A stretch of 37,539 bases of DNA from Flaviaesturariibacter aridisoli (GCF_004343705.1 NZ_SKFH01000035.1:1-37539); one strand, 5' to 3'. Positions 1 through 11,820 are shown, numbered from the stretch's first letter. The notes: generated by a model from the letters alone, not told the origin. A program made the numbers and translations.

Positions 1-692
<692 letters not shown>

Positions 693-771
693 ATTTTTTT
701 CTTATCTATTCTCGCTTGTTTAGCAACGATTCCAATATGTCACTTTATTGATGACTCGATCATCACCAATA

Positions 772-884
772 TTATGGTGGTTTTGCCGAGGGTGTTCACC
801 TCTTCCCATCCCGAACAGAGAAGTTAAGCCCCTCATGGCCGATGGTACTGCACCAACATGCGGGAGAGTAGGTAGCCGCCATAT
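772..884 (+). rRNA. rrf: 5S ribosomal RNA
   Basis: It follows the 23S gene after an 80-nt spacer. The terminal stem is visible as TATGGTGG (773-780) paired with CCGCCATA (876-883), and the conserved block CCCATCCCGAACAGAGAAGTT lies near 805-826 (quoted here only as a landmark). The length of about 112 nt is normal. Ends are set from the terminal helix and may be off by 1-3 nt. Confidence 0.95.
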
Positions 885-892
885 CTCTTTAA

Positions 893-922
893 AAGCCTCA
901 GTGAAAACTGAGGCTTTTTCTT
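893..922 (+). terminator. Rho-independent terminator of the rRNA operon
   Basis: A 9-bp stem AGCCTCAGT / ACTGAGGCT with a GAAA tetraloop is followed by TTTTCTTTT. It sits 10 nt after 5S and ends the rRNA transcript. Confidence 0.9.
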
Positions 923-989
923 TTACCCCACCTCCCCCACAAAACTACACGGGGAAAAAGAGCCTATTAAAGAAGACAACGCCTCATAA

Positions 990-1016
990 AAAAGAGACCC
1001 CCCCGGGTCTCTTTTC
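990..1016. terminator. Bidirectional hairpin terminator
   Basis: The arms AAAAGAGACCC and GGGTCTCTTTT form a perfect stem around a C-rich loop. Read on the minus strand it has a T-rich tail and lies 7 nt after the stop of the M14 peptidase gene. The plus reading also ends in T residues, so it separates the rRNA operon from the peptidase gene in both directions. Confidence 0.85.
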
Positions 1017-1022
1017 CTTTTA

Positions 1023-2756
1023 TCATCGTGCGACCCGGTACACCGGGTATTGCATATGGCCCGGCTCGTAATAGGGGGTGCGCCGGTAAATGAAATCCAA
1101 TTGGGCGGCCGCGCTCCTGGCAAAAGCGGTATCCGTCCTCCGCTTCTCCTCCAGCTCGCCTTTTATTTCCGGGTGCTCCGCCAGGTAGCCTGCTGCCGTT
1201 TCTTCAAAGACATAATCAGAAAAACCCTCTTTCTGACCCAGGATGGGATCGAAGAAGTTCCAGGCAAAGTAGGAATCTTCGGCCTGTGGCTCCAGCGTCT
1301 CCACCAGGAAGCGAATGCCGAATTGATTCGTCTCAATAAAATAGTCGCCCTTGCGGAACTTCTGGCGGATCTTCTTTTTGCTGACCCGCACGTTCGTATT
1401 CAGGTGGTGTCCCTCATACGGCCTTGTCCCCGCTGTATAGCTTTCAATACGGTACGCTTCAACTTCGAAAGCGGTGTCAGCCAATAACCGGCGCATACGA
1501 ATACCATTCGCCTGCAGTCGCTCAATTACCTTCCACCATCCCTGCGGAATCACGTAAGCGGGCGGCACCGTCACTTGGAGCGAATCGCGGTAGGTGTCGT
1601 AAAAAGGGATCTTCCTTTCGAAGGGTTTGCTGCGATCATAAAAACGACGCGGCAACCCGGACACGGCACTGGTGCGCGTTGTGGCTTCGTAGCCTTTAAA
1701 ATCAATCTCGGTCTTTCCGCTTTTATCCCAGCTCCAGGCCAGCGGGAGCTCCGTCGCGGCCGAGAGGTGCGCAAATTGAGCGGTCCGTAACCGGCGCAGT
1801 TCCGCGCCGTTAGCGGCCATAAAGGCGATAAAAGACTCCATCAGCGCCCGCGTTGCTGCTACCCGCTGCGGGTAGGGCTTCAGCATATGTGTTTCGGGCA
1901 CAAAACCGAAGGAATTCCAAAGCGTTGTATAGCCACTGGAATACCTCGGGCCATCCACAAACTGCGGCCAACCCTGCTCGGGCGGTGCATCGCTCCAGTG
2001 GTTGACATAGGGAACGAGATCATATCCGGCGCCTTTCATGCGCGCATACAAGGCCGGTTCGAATGTCTTTTTCAGGTAAGCGCCCATCGGGCCACCCAAC
2101 TTGTTGTGCTGCGTGCTCAGGAGCGTCATCACGTGCTGGTAGTCGGCGCCGTTGCTCACATGATTGTCTACAAATACTTCCGGGTCGAGCCAGCGGAAGA
2201 TCCGGGCGAAGCTGAGCGCATTGCGGCTGTCAGCCTTGATAAAGTCGCGGTTCAGGTCGAGGTTTTGCGCGTTGCCGCGCGAGCCCTTTTCATCGGGGCC
2301 GGCCTGGTCCACGCGGTAATACGGGCTCCGGTTGAGGGCGCCGCCGATATTGTAAACAGGGATGATGGCCAGCACGACATTGTCGGGCAACTTGTATGTG
2401 CCGGCCACGATATCGCGCACGAGCAGCATCGAAGCGTCGATGCCGTCGGGCTCGCCGGGGTGAATCCCGTTATTGACAAAGAGGATGGTCTTGCCCTTTC
2501 GGTGGATCGAAGCCGGGTCAAAATCGCGGTCATTCGATACCAGCACCAGGTGCAGCGGGTAGCCGGCGTCTGTCCGGCCCATTTCCCGCAGTTGCACCTG
2601 CGGTGCCTTTGCGTCGAGCCGCTTCCACCAGGAAATGGTCTCTGTATAGGGTGGCGAGCTGTTGCGGCCATGGGTTTCGAACCAGGTGGGAAGAGCGGAT
2701 TGTCCGGAGGCGGCCAGTACGGCCACCAGGAAAAAGGGGAGGAGGCGAAAGCGCAT
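1023..2756 (-). CDS. M14 family zinc carboxypeptidase, secreted
   Basis: This is a 577-residue metallopeptidase. Residues 1-20 form a signal peptide, so it acts in the periplasm or outside the cell. Family M14 residues are in place: zinc ligands H99 and E102 in HPGEPDG, a third zinc ligand at H199 (DNHVSNGADYQH), substrate-binding N168/R170 in NLDLNRD, and a likely catalytic glutamate E288 in PETHMLKPYPQR. The catalytic domain fills about 35-340; the C-terminal 230 residues are an unassigned accessory region typical of large Bacteroidota M14 proteins. The exact substrate (C-terminal amino acid or a peptidoglycan peptide) cannot be read from sequence. Start chosen: the only ATG before the signal peptide, with TATATTAG 3 nt upstream. 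The gene lies downstream of rpsT on the same strand but is separated from it by a terminator. Confidence 0.9.
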   Translation of the reverse strand: MRFRLLPFFLVAVLAASGQSALPTWFETHGRNSSPPYTETISWWKRLDAKAPQVQLREMGRTDAGYPLHLVLVSNDRDFDPASIHRKGKTILFVNNGIHPGEPDGIDASMLLVRDIVAGTYKLPDNVVLAIIPVYNIGGALNRSPYYRVDQAGPDEKGSRGNAQNLDLNRDFIKADSRNALSFARIFRWLDPEVFVDNHVSNGADYQHVMTLLSTQHNKLGGPMGAYLKKTFEPALYARMKGAGYDLVPYVNHWSDAPPEQGWPQFVDGPRYSSGYTTLWNSFGFVPETHMLKPYPQRVAATRALMESFIAFMAANGAELRRLRTAQFAHLSAATELPLAWSWDKSGKTEIDFKGYEATTRTSAVSGLPRRFYDRSKPFERKIPFYDTYRDSLQVTVPPAYVIPQGWWKVIERLQANGIRMRRLLADTAFEVEAYRIESYTAGTRPYEGHHLNTNVRVSKKKIRQKFRKGDYFIETNQFGIRFLVETLEPQAEDSYFAWNFFDPILGQKEGFSDYVFEETAAGYLAEHPEIKGELEEKRRTDTAFARSAAAQLDFIYRRTPYYEPGHMQYPVYRVAR

Positions 2757-2759
2757 CCG

Positions 2760-2767
2760 CTAATATA
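2760..2767 (-). promoter_or_regulatory. Putative -7 element of the M14 peptidase gene
   Basis: TATATTAG on the minus strand matches TAnnTTTG at all but one fixed position and lies 3 nt before the ATG, which implies a leaderless or nearly leaderless transcript. No -33 TTTG was found. Confidence 0.4.
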
Positions 2768-2802
2768 GCCCCGAATAAAGGCCGGCGCTACGCTTCGGTC
2801 CA

Positions 2803-2831
2803 ACAAAAAAAGCGCTCCCGTGGGAACGCTT
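2803..2831 (-). terminator. Terminator of rpsT
   Basis: On the minus strand AAGCGTTCCC and GGGAGCGCTT form a stem with one mismatch, followed by seven T residues. It lies 26 nt after the rpsT stop. Confidence 0.85.
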
Positions 2832-2856
2832 CGAAGCATTTATAGCGAGGAGTCGA

Positions 2857-3111
2857 TTACGCGAGCTTGTTGAGGCGCTGGGCGAGTTTGCTCTTCAGGT
2901 TGCTGGCCTTGTTCTTGTGGATGACACCACGTTTGGCGAGCTTGTCGATCATTGCGATCACCGAAGGCATCTTGTCGCCGGCAGCAGCTTTGTCCGACAG
3001 GTCCTTCAGGTCACGTACGGCGTTACGGGTAGTTTTACCGTAATAGCGGTTGCGCTCACGACGCTTTGCGGACTGACGCACATCTTTCTTTGTTGCCTTA
3101 TGATTAGCCAT
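2857..3111 (-). CDS. rpsT: 30S ribosomal protein S20
   Basis: This 84-residue, strongly basic protein has the S20 pattern: start [13 protein letters not shown], a run [11 protein letters not shown], the central helix with [23 protein letters not shown], and the end [16 protein letters not shown]20 is a primary binder of 16S rRNA helices at the base of the small subunit. Length is normal for the family. The gene is monocistronic, with its own promoter about 20 bp upstream and a terminator directly downstream. It is divergent from sucA. Confidence 0.97.
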   Translation of the reverse strand: MANHKATKKDVRQSAKRRERNRYYGKTTRNAVRDLKDLSDKAAAGDKMPSVIAMIDKLAKRGVIHKNKASNLKSKLAQRLNKLA

Positions 3112-3131
3112 GTTCTTTTAATTTCGGAGGG

Positions 3132-3139
3132 CAAAGGTA
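3132..3139 (-). promoter_or_regulatory. -7 promoter element of rpsT
   Basis: TACCTTTG on the minus strand is a perfect TAnnTTTG match, 20 nt before the rpsT ATG. No clear TTTG is present at the -33 spacing; heptad repeats (3146-3166) occupy that region. Confidence 0.6.
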
Positions 3140-3145
3140 AGAAAA

Positions 3146-3166
3146 ATGTCTGATGTCTGATGTTGC
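3146..3166. repeat. Heptanucleotide tandem repeat, ATGTCTG family
   Basis: Two perfect copies of ATGTCTG and one degenerate copy (ATGTTGC) follow each other at 7-bp spacing. Read on the minus strand the unit is ATCAGAC. Related heptads occur after sucA and near 29.2 kb. Confidence 0.75.
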
Positions 3167-3214
3167 ATCGCGGATTTTTTTTGTTAAGAGGGTTTTTGCA
3201 ACCCTGTTTCCGGA

Positions 3215-3247
3215 TTTGCCCGGGAGAGTGAAACAACGGTATATTTG
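3215..3247 (+). promoter_or_regulatory. Promoter of sucA-sucB (complete -33/-7)
   Basis: TTTG at 3215-3218 and TATATTTG at 3240-3247 are separated by 21 bp, an exact fit to the Bacteroidota primary sigma consensus TTTG-N19-21-TAnnTTTG. Transcription should start near 3252-3255, leaving a leader of about 20 nt. This is the best two-part promoter seen in the window. Confidence 0.8.
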
Positions 3248-3274
3248 CGTACCCAAAATTCAAATCCCCTTTTC

Positions 3275-6014
<2,740 letters not shown>

Positions 6015-6022
<8 letters not shown>

Positions 6023-6084
6023 TGTCGGTTGTCTGATACCGGGTATCTTTTCAAATCAGACATCCTGCATCAGAGATCAGGCAT
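6015..6084. repeat. Degenerate heptad repeats in inverted halves between sucA and sucB
   Basis: The left half has ATGTCTG, ATGTCGG, TTGTCTG and ATACCGG (6015-6042). The right half has the opposite orientation: CAGACAT, CCTGCAT, CAGAGAT and CAGGCAT (6057-6084). This creates a perfect 8-bp inverted repeat, TGTCTGAT (6030-6037) and ATCAGACA (6055-6062), with a smaller palindrome GATACC-G-GGTATC inside. In the sucAB mRNA it would fold into a hairpin between the two cistrons. The array starts inside the sucA stop codon. Confidence 0.7.
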
Positions 6085-6126
6085 TATAAGGACGAATCTT
6101 AGGATAAAACTGAAAACACATTTGGG

Positions 6127-7356
6127 ATGATTGAGATCAAAGTGCCTACCGTAGGCGAGTCGATAAATGAAGTGACCCTGGTAAAATGGCTGAAAAACGA
6201 CGGTGACTACGTGAACCGCGACGAGGTGATCGCCGAGCTCGAAAGCGAGAAGGCCACCTTCGAGGTGAATGCCGAGCAGGCCGGCGTACTCAAAACCGTT
6301 GGTAAGGAAGGCGATACCCTCAACATCGGCGACGTGCTGGCGCAGATCGACGAGACGGCACCCAAGCCCGAAGGTGTAGCGGCTCCTGCAGCCGAAGCGC
6401 CCGCCGCGGAAGCTCCGAAGCCGGCAGCACAACCCGCCCCTGCAGCCGCCCCGGTAACTTCGGTGCCCAATGATGTGAAGGCGACACCCGTGGCCTCCGC
6501 CATCATTGCCGACAAAAAAGTGGACCCCAAATCGATCCAGCCCAGCGGCTACAATGGCAAGATCCTCAAGGAAGACGTTTTGGAAGCCCTCAGCAACCCG
6601 GGCCGTAAGCCGGGTACCGCCGCTTTCAACCGCGACGAAAAGCGGGAAAAGATGAGCAACCTGCGCAAGACGGTATCCCGCCGCCTCGTGGAAGCCAAGA
6701 ATACCACGGCCATGCTCACCACCTTCAACGAAGTGGACATGAGCGCCATCATGGCCATCCGCACGGCCAACAAAGACAAATTCAAGGAAACGCACGGCGT
6801 GAATCTGGGCTTCATGTCCTTCTTCACCAAGGCCTGCTGCTTTGCGCTGCAGGAGTGGCCCGCCGTGAACGCCTATATCGACGGCGACTCGATCGTATAC
6901 CACCAGTACTGCGATATCTCCATCGCCGTGAGCGCCCCCAAGGGACTCGTGGTGCCGGTGATCCGCAACGCCGAAAGCCTCAGCATGCAGGAGATCGAGA
7001 AGAAAGTACTGGAGCTGGCCGGCAAGGCCCGCGACAACAAGCTCGCCATGGAAGAAATGCAGGGCGGCACCTTCACCATCACCAACGGCGGTGTTTTCGG
7101 CTCGCTCATGTCGACGCCGATCATCAACATCCCGCAGTCGGCCATCCTCGGTATGCACAAAATCCAGGAGCGCCCCGTTGTGGTGAACGGCCAGATCGTG
7201 GTACGCCCGATGATGTACCTCGCCCTCAGCTACGACCACCGCATCATCGACGGCCGCGAGTCGGTATCGTTCCTCGTGCGGGTGAAAGAGCTGTTGGAGA
7301 ACCCCGAGCTACTGCTGTTCGGAAAGGATCCGACCAAAGCGCTGCTCGGGTTGTGA
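6127..7356 (+). CDS. sucB: 2-oxoglutarate dehydrogenase E2, dihydrolipoyl succinyltransferase
   Basis: This 409-residue E2 subunit forms the core of the 2-oxoglutarate dehydrogenase complex and moves the succinyl group from E1 to CoA. Residues 1-77 are one lipoyl domain with the modified lysine K42 in ESEKATFEV. An Ala/Pro-rich flexible linker covers about 79-112, and a peripheral-subunit binding domain about 113-155 ([23 protein letters not shown]). The catalytic acyltransferase domain fills 178-409, with H371 and D375 in HRIIDG. Three-domain order and length fit SucB/OdhB rather than the pyruvate E2. It follows sucA in the same operon, and no E3 (lpd) gene is in the window. No SD sequence precedes the ATG. 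Confidence 0.97.
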   Translation: MIEIKVPTVGESINEVTLVKWLKNDGDYVNRDEVIAELESEKATFEVNAEQAGVLKTVGKEGDTLNIGDVLAQIDETAPKPEGVAAPAAEAPAAEAPKPAAQPAPAAAPVTSVPNDVKATPVASAIIADKKVDPKSIQPSGYNGKILKEDVLEALSNPGRKPGTAAFNRDEKREKMSNLRKTVSRRLVEAKNTTAMLTTFNEVDMSAIMAIRTANKDKFKETHGVNLGFMSFFTKACCFALQEWPAVNAYIDGDSIVYHQYCDISIAVSAPKGLVVPVIRNAESLSMQEIEKKVLELAGKARDNKLAMEEMQGGTFTITNGGVFGSLMSTPIINIPQSAILGMHKIQERPVVVNGQIVVRPMMYLALSYDHRIIDGRESVSFLVRVKELLENPELLLFGKDPTKALLGL

Positions 7357-7374
7357 TCCCTGTAAATACACTGG

Positions 7375-7402
7375 AAAAGGCCCTCGCAAGAGGGCCTTTT
7401 TT
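7375..7402. terminator. Bidirectional terminator after sucB
   Basis: AAAAGGCCCTC-GCAA-GAGGGCCTTTTTT forms an 11-bp stem with a T tract. It also serves the convergent gene, whose TAA stop (7401-7403) overlaps the end of the hairpin. Confidence 0.9.
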
Positions 7403-8579
7403 ATGCGTCCAAAAAGGCGGTGAACCCCGTACGGCGCACGAGTTCCGCTAGCCTTGCCCGCGCTTTTTTTCCGCTCCTTCCGGAGGCGTTGAGGTACACA
7501 CGCAGCGCCAGCAACTCGTAGTAGTGGCGGAAGAGCGGATGCACCTGGATGAAGGCCAGGTCTTCATCGATCCATCGCCGCAGCAGTTCCGGCTTGCCGC
7601 CCCAGCGCGCCACCGCCATGCTTACCTGCAGCGCTTCCGGGTAGCCGGCTTCCATATTGTAACGGCCCGCATTTTCCCGCAGCGGGAGCAGGAGCCGCCA
7701 GCATTCCTGCAGGTGGCCGGTGAGGAGCAGGTATTCCGCGATGAGGTGGTGAAAAAAATCGTAGCGCCAGAACCCGATCGGCTTCAGGTGGCTATGACGC
7801 TCCGCCTGTTGTTGGATCTCCTCCAGGAGCTCATCGGTCGGAAGATCAAGTAGCTGGGCGTGCAGCAGGCGGGTGCCGAGGCAACGCGCCATCAGGAAGG
7901 GGTGCGGCGCCCGCTGCCAGTCATAGTCCGTAACCTTGGTAAAGGCTTGGAGGAATGCGCGTCGATCGCCTTTCAGGAAAGCACCGAGGCAAAGCAGTGC
8001 GTTGCCGAAAACACGTGTTTCCGTTGAGCCGTGTTTCACGTACAGGAACAGATACTGGCGGTAATCGCCGCAAAGGCCGTCGATATACGGGAACTTCTCA
8101 AAGAAGTAGCGACGCCCGGTCTCCGTCTTCAGCAGTAATGGAGCCACCCGGTGCAACAGGGGTGTGTGCGTCAGGATGCGCAGGGCGATGTTGCGGCTGG
8201 CATTATGGTAGTTCATATCCGACTCCTCCTGTAGCTGGATATTGAAGAAGTCGAGGTACAGGCGCGATTCCTGGTCGGCCTCCAGCGGCACGAAGTCGAG
8301 ACTGCTGCGCTCACGCAAAAAGGTGGGCCAGTCGGGGTAACCGGAAAATTGCGCCAGGGTGTGGAGCGTGCGCACCGAGGGGGCAAATGGGGATCGGATA
8401 AACCCAAACAGGCGCCGCAGGGTCTGGGTGCTCACCACCTGGCCGGTGCTGCGCGCGATATCCGCGCTCAATAACGCGCAGTCGGCGCCGTAGGTCACCG
8501 GGCTGCCGAAAGAGCGGCGCACCAGTTCCAGAAGCAGCGCCAGCGCAGCGGCGTCGATTTCGTTCTTTTTGCGGGCCAT
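7401..8579 (-). CDS. Putative HTH-type regulatory protein, unknown family
   Basis: This is a 392-residue soluble protein of unknown function. Residues 36-62 (LLSADIARSTGQVVSTQTLRR followed by LFGF) resemble a helix-turn-helix, and 67-84 continue as PSVRTLHTLAQFSGYPDW. This N-terminal pattern is, to my knowledge, recurrent in Bacteroidota hypothetical proteins. Residues about 100-392 look all-helical, Leu/Ala/Arg-rich, TPR-like in spacing, with no catalytic motif and no membrane segment or signal peptide. DNA binding is inference. Supporting context is a near-consensus -7 box 7 nt from the ATG and a pair of 9-bp direct repeats just upstream of it, which would suit an autoregulated gene. The stop codon falls within the shared terminator. 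Confidence 0.6.
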   Translation of the reverse strand: MARKKNEIDAAALALLLELVRRSFGSPVTYGADCALLSADIARSTGQVVSTQTLRRLFGFIRSPFAPSVRTLHTLAQFSGYPDWPTFLRERSSLDFVPLEADQESRLYLDFFNIQLQEESDMNYHNASRNIALRILTHTPLLHRVAPLLLKTETGRRYFFEKFPYIDGLCGDYRQYLFLYVKHGSTETRVFGNALLCLGAFLKGDRRAFLQAFTKVTDYDWQRAPHPFLMARCLGTRLLHAQLLDLPTDELLEEIQQQAERHSHLKPIGFWRYDFFHHLIAEYLLLTGHLQECWRLLLPLRENAGRYNMEAGYPEALQVSMAVARWGGKPELLRRWIDEDLAFIQVHPLFRHYYELLALRVYLNASGRSGKKARARLAELVRRTGFTAFLDA

Positions 8580-8586
8580 GCCAAAA

Positions 8587-8615
8587 CGAAAATACGTTAA
8601 TGGACATTAATGGAC
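8587..8615 (-). promoter_or_regulatory. Promoter with direct-repeat operator candidate
   Basis: TATTTTCG (8587-8594, minus strand) is one mismatch from TAnnTTTG and lies 7 nt before the start of the HTH-like gene. Immediately upstream, TTAATGGAC occurs twice (8597-8605 and 8607-8615) with a 10-bp period, between the -7 box and the expected -33 region. A repeated site one helical turn apart at this place could bind a regulator; that is inference. Confidence 0.45.
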
Positions 8616-8719
8616 GGACTGCAGCGCGGCAGCGCAAGGTAGATTTGACGCTCAGCACGAGGACAACTGTCGTCACCTGAACCAACTACTTCTATTACGG
8701 CCCTTCACCGCATTTTCGG

Positions 8720-8727
8720 CACCTTTG
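8720..8727 (+). promoter_or_regulatory. Putative -7 element of the rRNA methyltransferase gene
   Basis: CACCTTTG differs from TAnnTTTG by its first base and ends 4 nt before the ATG at 8732, suggesting a leaderless mRNA. Confidence 0.35.
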
Positions 8728-8731
8728 CTGC

Positions 8732-9811
8732 ATGAAGGTGGAAGCCTACGTTAAATCAGCGGCAACGATTCTTACTGCCTATGACGGCAAGGTCCCGTTC
8801 GCGGCTTTTCTGAAAGACTATTTCCGTAAGGAGAAAAAATTCGGCTCGCGCGACCGGCGGACCGTGTCGCAGTTTTGTTATGCTTATTTCCGGCTGGGCA
8901 ACCTGTACCGGAACCTGGCGGCCGAAGAGCGCATTTACAAGGCCATGGAATTACAGGAGGCCGGGTCGCTGACCAATGAGGAGGCACTCCAGTTATTTCC
9001 TTTGCACCGGCATTTGTCGCCGGAGATCGATGCACTCACATTTGCGCGCTCGCAATTGCAGCAGCCCGACCTATTTCTGCGCCTGCGGCCGGGTCATGAA
9101 GAGGCGGTCAAGCAGAAACTGGCAGCCGCAACCATACCGTTCACCGTCTGTGCGCCCGATTGCCTGGCTCTGCCCAATGGCGCACGGGTCGACACGGTAC
9201 TTTCCATGAATGCCGAGGCCGTTGTGCAGGACCGCAATTCGCAACAGGTGCTTTCCGGGCTCCAGGAGCGACTGGCTCCCGATGCGAAGTTTACGCTCTG
9301 GGATTGTTGCGCAGCCAGTGGAGGAAAGTCGATCCTGGCGATCGACCGGTTCCCGCGGGTTCAGCTGACGGCTTCCGATATACGCGATTCCATCCTCAAT
9401 AATTTACGGACGCGTTTCCGCGATGCCGGCATCCGTAACTACCGAGCCTTCAAAGACGATGTGGGCGCCTCCACCTTTTCGTTTGCCCACGACTTCGACG
9501 TGGTACTTTGCGATGCGCCCTGCTCGGGCTCCGGCACCTGGGGCCGAACACCGGAGCAGCTGCAGTATTTCGAAGAAGCACAGATCGCACACTATGCCTC
9601 GTTGCAACGGCGCATCGCTGTCAATGCGCTGCAGCAGGTGAAAAAGGGCGGTTATTTCCTGTATACCACCTGCTCGGTGTTTTCGGCGGAAAATGAAGAC
9701 AATGTGGCCTTCCTGCAAAAAGCAAGCGGGCTGACATTGCTGTCCGCCCGCTATTTCAAAGGGTATGATCAAAAGGCCGATACGCTGTTTGCGGCCCTTT
9801 TTCAATTATAA
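8732..9811 (+). CDS. RsmB-type RNA m5C methyltransferase
   Basis: This 359-residue SAM-dependent enzyme belongs to the RsmB/NOL1/NOP2/Sun family, which methylates cytosine C5 in rRNA or tRNA. The SAM loop is DCCAASGGKS (191-200). Motif IV is DAPCSGSG (261-268) with the helper C264, and motif VI is YTTCSVFSAENED with the nucleophile C314. The N-terminal 100 residues are helical and stand where E. coli RsmB (429 residues) carries its NusB-like domain, but they are shorter. The target (for example C967 of 16S rRNA) is not proven by sequence, so no symbol is given. Its last six bases overlap the convergent subtilase gene through the palindrome TTATAA. Confidence 0.9.
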   Translation: MKVEAYVKSAATILTAYDGKVPFAAFLKDYFRKEKKFGSRDRRTVSQFCYAYFRLGNLYRNLAAEERIYKAMELQEAGSLTNEEALQLFPLHRHLSPEIDALTFARSQLQQPDLFLRLRPGHEEAVKQKLAAATIPFTVCAPDCLALPNGARVDTVLSMNAEAVVQDRNSQQVLSGLQERLAPDAKFTLWDCCAASGGKSILAIDRFPRVQLTASDIRDSILNNLRTRFRDAGIRNYRAFKDDVGASTFSFAHDFDVVLCDAPCSGSGTWGRTPEQLQYFEEAQIAHYASLQRRIAVNALQQVKKGGYFLYTTCSVFSAENEDNVAFLQKASGLTLLSARYFKGYDQKADTLFAALFQL

Positions 9812-11815
9812 TTTAACCAGCTCCCGGGTGCCGATCAACCGGCCGCCGGCGTAAACCGACACAAAGTATTTGCCGGAAGCGAATTTCGACACGCTCACCG
9901 GTACGAGGGTGCTGCCGGCTGCGGCGGACCACTTCTGCTGGTGCACCTGCTTGCCGATGGCGTCGGTCACCACGATCAGCAGGTTGCTTTCGGCGCTGGG
10001 CAGGGTGAGTTGCACCGTAACCGTATTGCGGGCCGGGTTGGGCTGCAGCACGATGCTGCGGTCGGAGTAGCCGGGCGCATTGATTCCGGTGCCTGTGCAA
10101 GCTGCCGACAGGTTGATGGTTTGGGTGGCAATAATGTCGGAAGCCGGCGAAGCGACCGACGTGTCGAAGTACTGTACCACGCGGTAGTTGACGGTGCCGG
10201 CGGCTACGCCGGTCAGCGTATCGGCATACTGGTAGTTGTGCCGCGCGCCGAAAACGGGCCCCGTTCCGGCCGTGCTGAATACCGTTGTATAGCCCGCCTG
10301 GCCGGGTACGTTGCGCTGCAGCTCGTAGCGCATGCCCGATACGTCTTTACTGCTCCAGCTGATCGTAGCCTTACAGTTGCCCTGCGTGCTGGCCGAAGTG
10401 ACCTGCGTTTTGGTGAGCGCAATGAGCGCCTTACGCACGTCGGGGATGCCGTAGCCCACGATGCTGTCGGGGGCCGTGGCCTTGGTGCCCGATTGCCGCA
10501 GGGCGTCGATGATGGCCATATTATTCAGCTCCGGGAATCCCTGCCAGAGGCAGGTGATGAGGCCTGCCAGGTTGGGGGTGGCGAAGGAGGTGCCATTGCC
10601 GCCGGCGATGGTGCCGCCGGGGTATTGAACGATAGTGCCCACGCCCACCGAGGCGACGTCGGGCTTTACCTGCCGGTCGGAAGAGGGGCCGCGGCTGCTG
10701 AAGTTGGCCGGCACGCCGGCGCTGTTCACGGCGCCCACGGCGAGCACGCTGTCGCCGTCGGCGGGGGTGATGATGCGGAACCAGCCGTTGGTGCCTTCAT
10801 TGCCCGCCGCGTTTACCACGAGGATGCCTTTTTTTGCCGCCAGGTCGGCGCCGATGGCCGGGCGGGTCGTATTGCCGTCGAGGTCGGCGTAGGTATGGCT
10901 TTGCGCGCCAAAGGGCGCATCGAATGTATTGTAGCCCAGTGAAGAGGAAAGCAGGTCGCCGCCCACGCTGTCTACACGCTCGGCGCCGCACACCCAGTTG
11001 AATTCTTCGATGGGCGTTTCAGTGGCCGCGTTTTCGGTGCGGAAGAGCCAGAAGGAAGCTTTCGGCGCCGTGCCCACAAAGGTGCCTGGCTTGTTGGCGG
11101 CGATGGTGGAAAAGCACTCTCCGCCGTGCGCATCATCTTCGTTGACGCTGCCATCGAGCGCTACGAAATCGTACACGCCGAGGATCTGCCCGTTGAGCCG
11201 TACGCTGTCGAGCGAAGGCACGGTGAGGTAATTCTGGTAGCCGGCGTCGAGCATCCCGATCATCATCCCTTCACCGTGCAGGCCAATGTTGTGGAGGAAC
11301 TGCCCGTTGTGGATCTTCACCTGCGCGGCCGACTGACCGTAGTTATACGAGTCGGCTTCCGTTTGCTGCACGCGCATCGGCGCGGCGGTGCCGGCGGGCT
11401 GGGTGAACTTGTTGTGGGCGGCAACGAGTGGCCCGCGGCCATTGGCGAAGCGCGCCGACAATTGGCCTACCGACTGCACGAAGGAAAAACCTTGTATCCG
11501 GGTCAGCGCGGCGGCATCGGTGGTCTGGATCGACACTTCGTTGAGCCACTTCGAGCGGTTCAGGATCGTGAGGTTGGGCACGGAGGCAATGCTGTCCAGG
11601 TAGCGCTGGGAGAGGGGCAAGTCGGTGCTGTCGATGGCGATGCCGTAGCGGGTGCGCCGGGCTACGGCGCGTGGCGACAGGTAGGCGTCCGGGGCCGCCA
11701 GCGAAAAGGTGTTGGAACCCTTGTTGCGCAGCTTCACCACGTAGCGGGTTACCTGCGCTTCGGACGAAAGGCCGGCCAGCAGGGCCAGCGCCACGAGGAG
11801 CTTCTTGCTTTTCAT
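9806..11815 (-). CDS. Secreted S8 subtilase with type IX secretion sorting domain
   Basis: This 669-residue serine protease has a signal peptide (1-20) and a probable inhibitory or N-terminal domain up to about 165. The S8 catalytic domain carries D190 (GMLDAGY), H230 (DDAHGGE), the oxyanion asparagine N338 (AAGNEG) and nucleophile S410 (GGNGTSFATPN). Residues about 460-580 look like a beta-sandwich. The last 80 residues (SIVLQPNPARNTVTV ... FASGKYFVSVYAGGR ... ELVKL) are a type-A C-terminal domain of the type IX secretion system, so the enzyme is exported across the outer membrane and attached or released there. It is 5 nt downstream of a lipoprotein gene and likely co-transcribed with it. 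Confidence 0.93.
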   Translation of the reverse strand: MKSKKLLVALALLAGLSSEAQVTRYVVKLRNKGSNTFSLAAPDAYLSPRAVARRTRYGIAIDSTDLPLSQRYLDSIASVPNLTILNRSKWLNEVSIQTTDAAALTRIQGFSFVQSVGQLSARFANGRGPLVAAHNKFTQPAGTAAPMRVQQTEADSYNYGQSAAQVKIHNGQFLHNIGLHGEGMMIGMLDAGYQNYLTVPSLDSVRLNGQILGVYDFVALDGSVNEDDAHGGECFSTIAANKPGTFVGTAPKASFWLFRTENAATETPIEEFNWVCGAERVDSVGGDLLSSSLGYNTFDAPFGAQSHTYADLDGNTTRPAIGADLAAKKGILVVNAAGNEGTNGWFRIITPADGDSVLAVGAVNSAGVPANFSSRGPSSDRQVKPDVASVGVGTIVQYPGGTIAGGNGTSFATPNLAGLITCLWQGFPELNNMAIIDALRQSGTKATAPDSIVGYGIPDVRKALIALTKTQVTSASTQGNCKATISWSSKDVSGMRYELQRNVPGQAGYTTVFSTAGTGPVFGARHNYQYADTLTGVAAGTVNYRVVQYFDTSVASPASDIIATQTINLSAACTGTGINAPGYSDRSIVLQPNPARNTVTVQLTLPSAESNLLIVVTDAIGKQVHQQKWSAAAGSTLVPVSVSKFASGKYFVSVYAGGRLIGTRELVKL

Positions 11816-11820
11816 GTTGA

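Noticed and set aside
9941-11126. Long plus-strand frames opposite the subtilase gene
   Set aside because: The minus strand encodes an intact S8 protease with all catalytic residues and a sorting domain; the plus frames have shadow-type composition.
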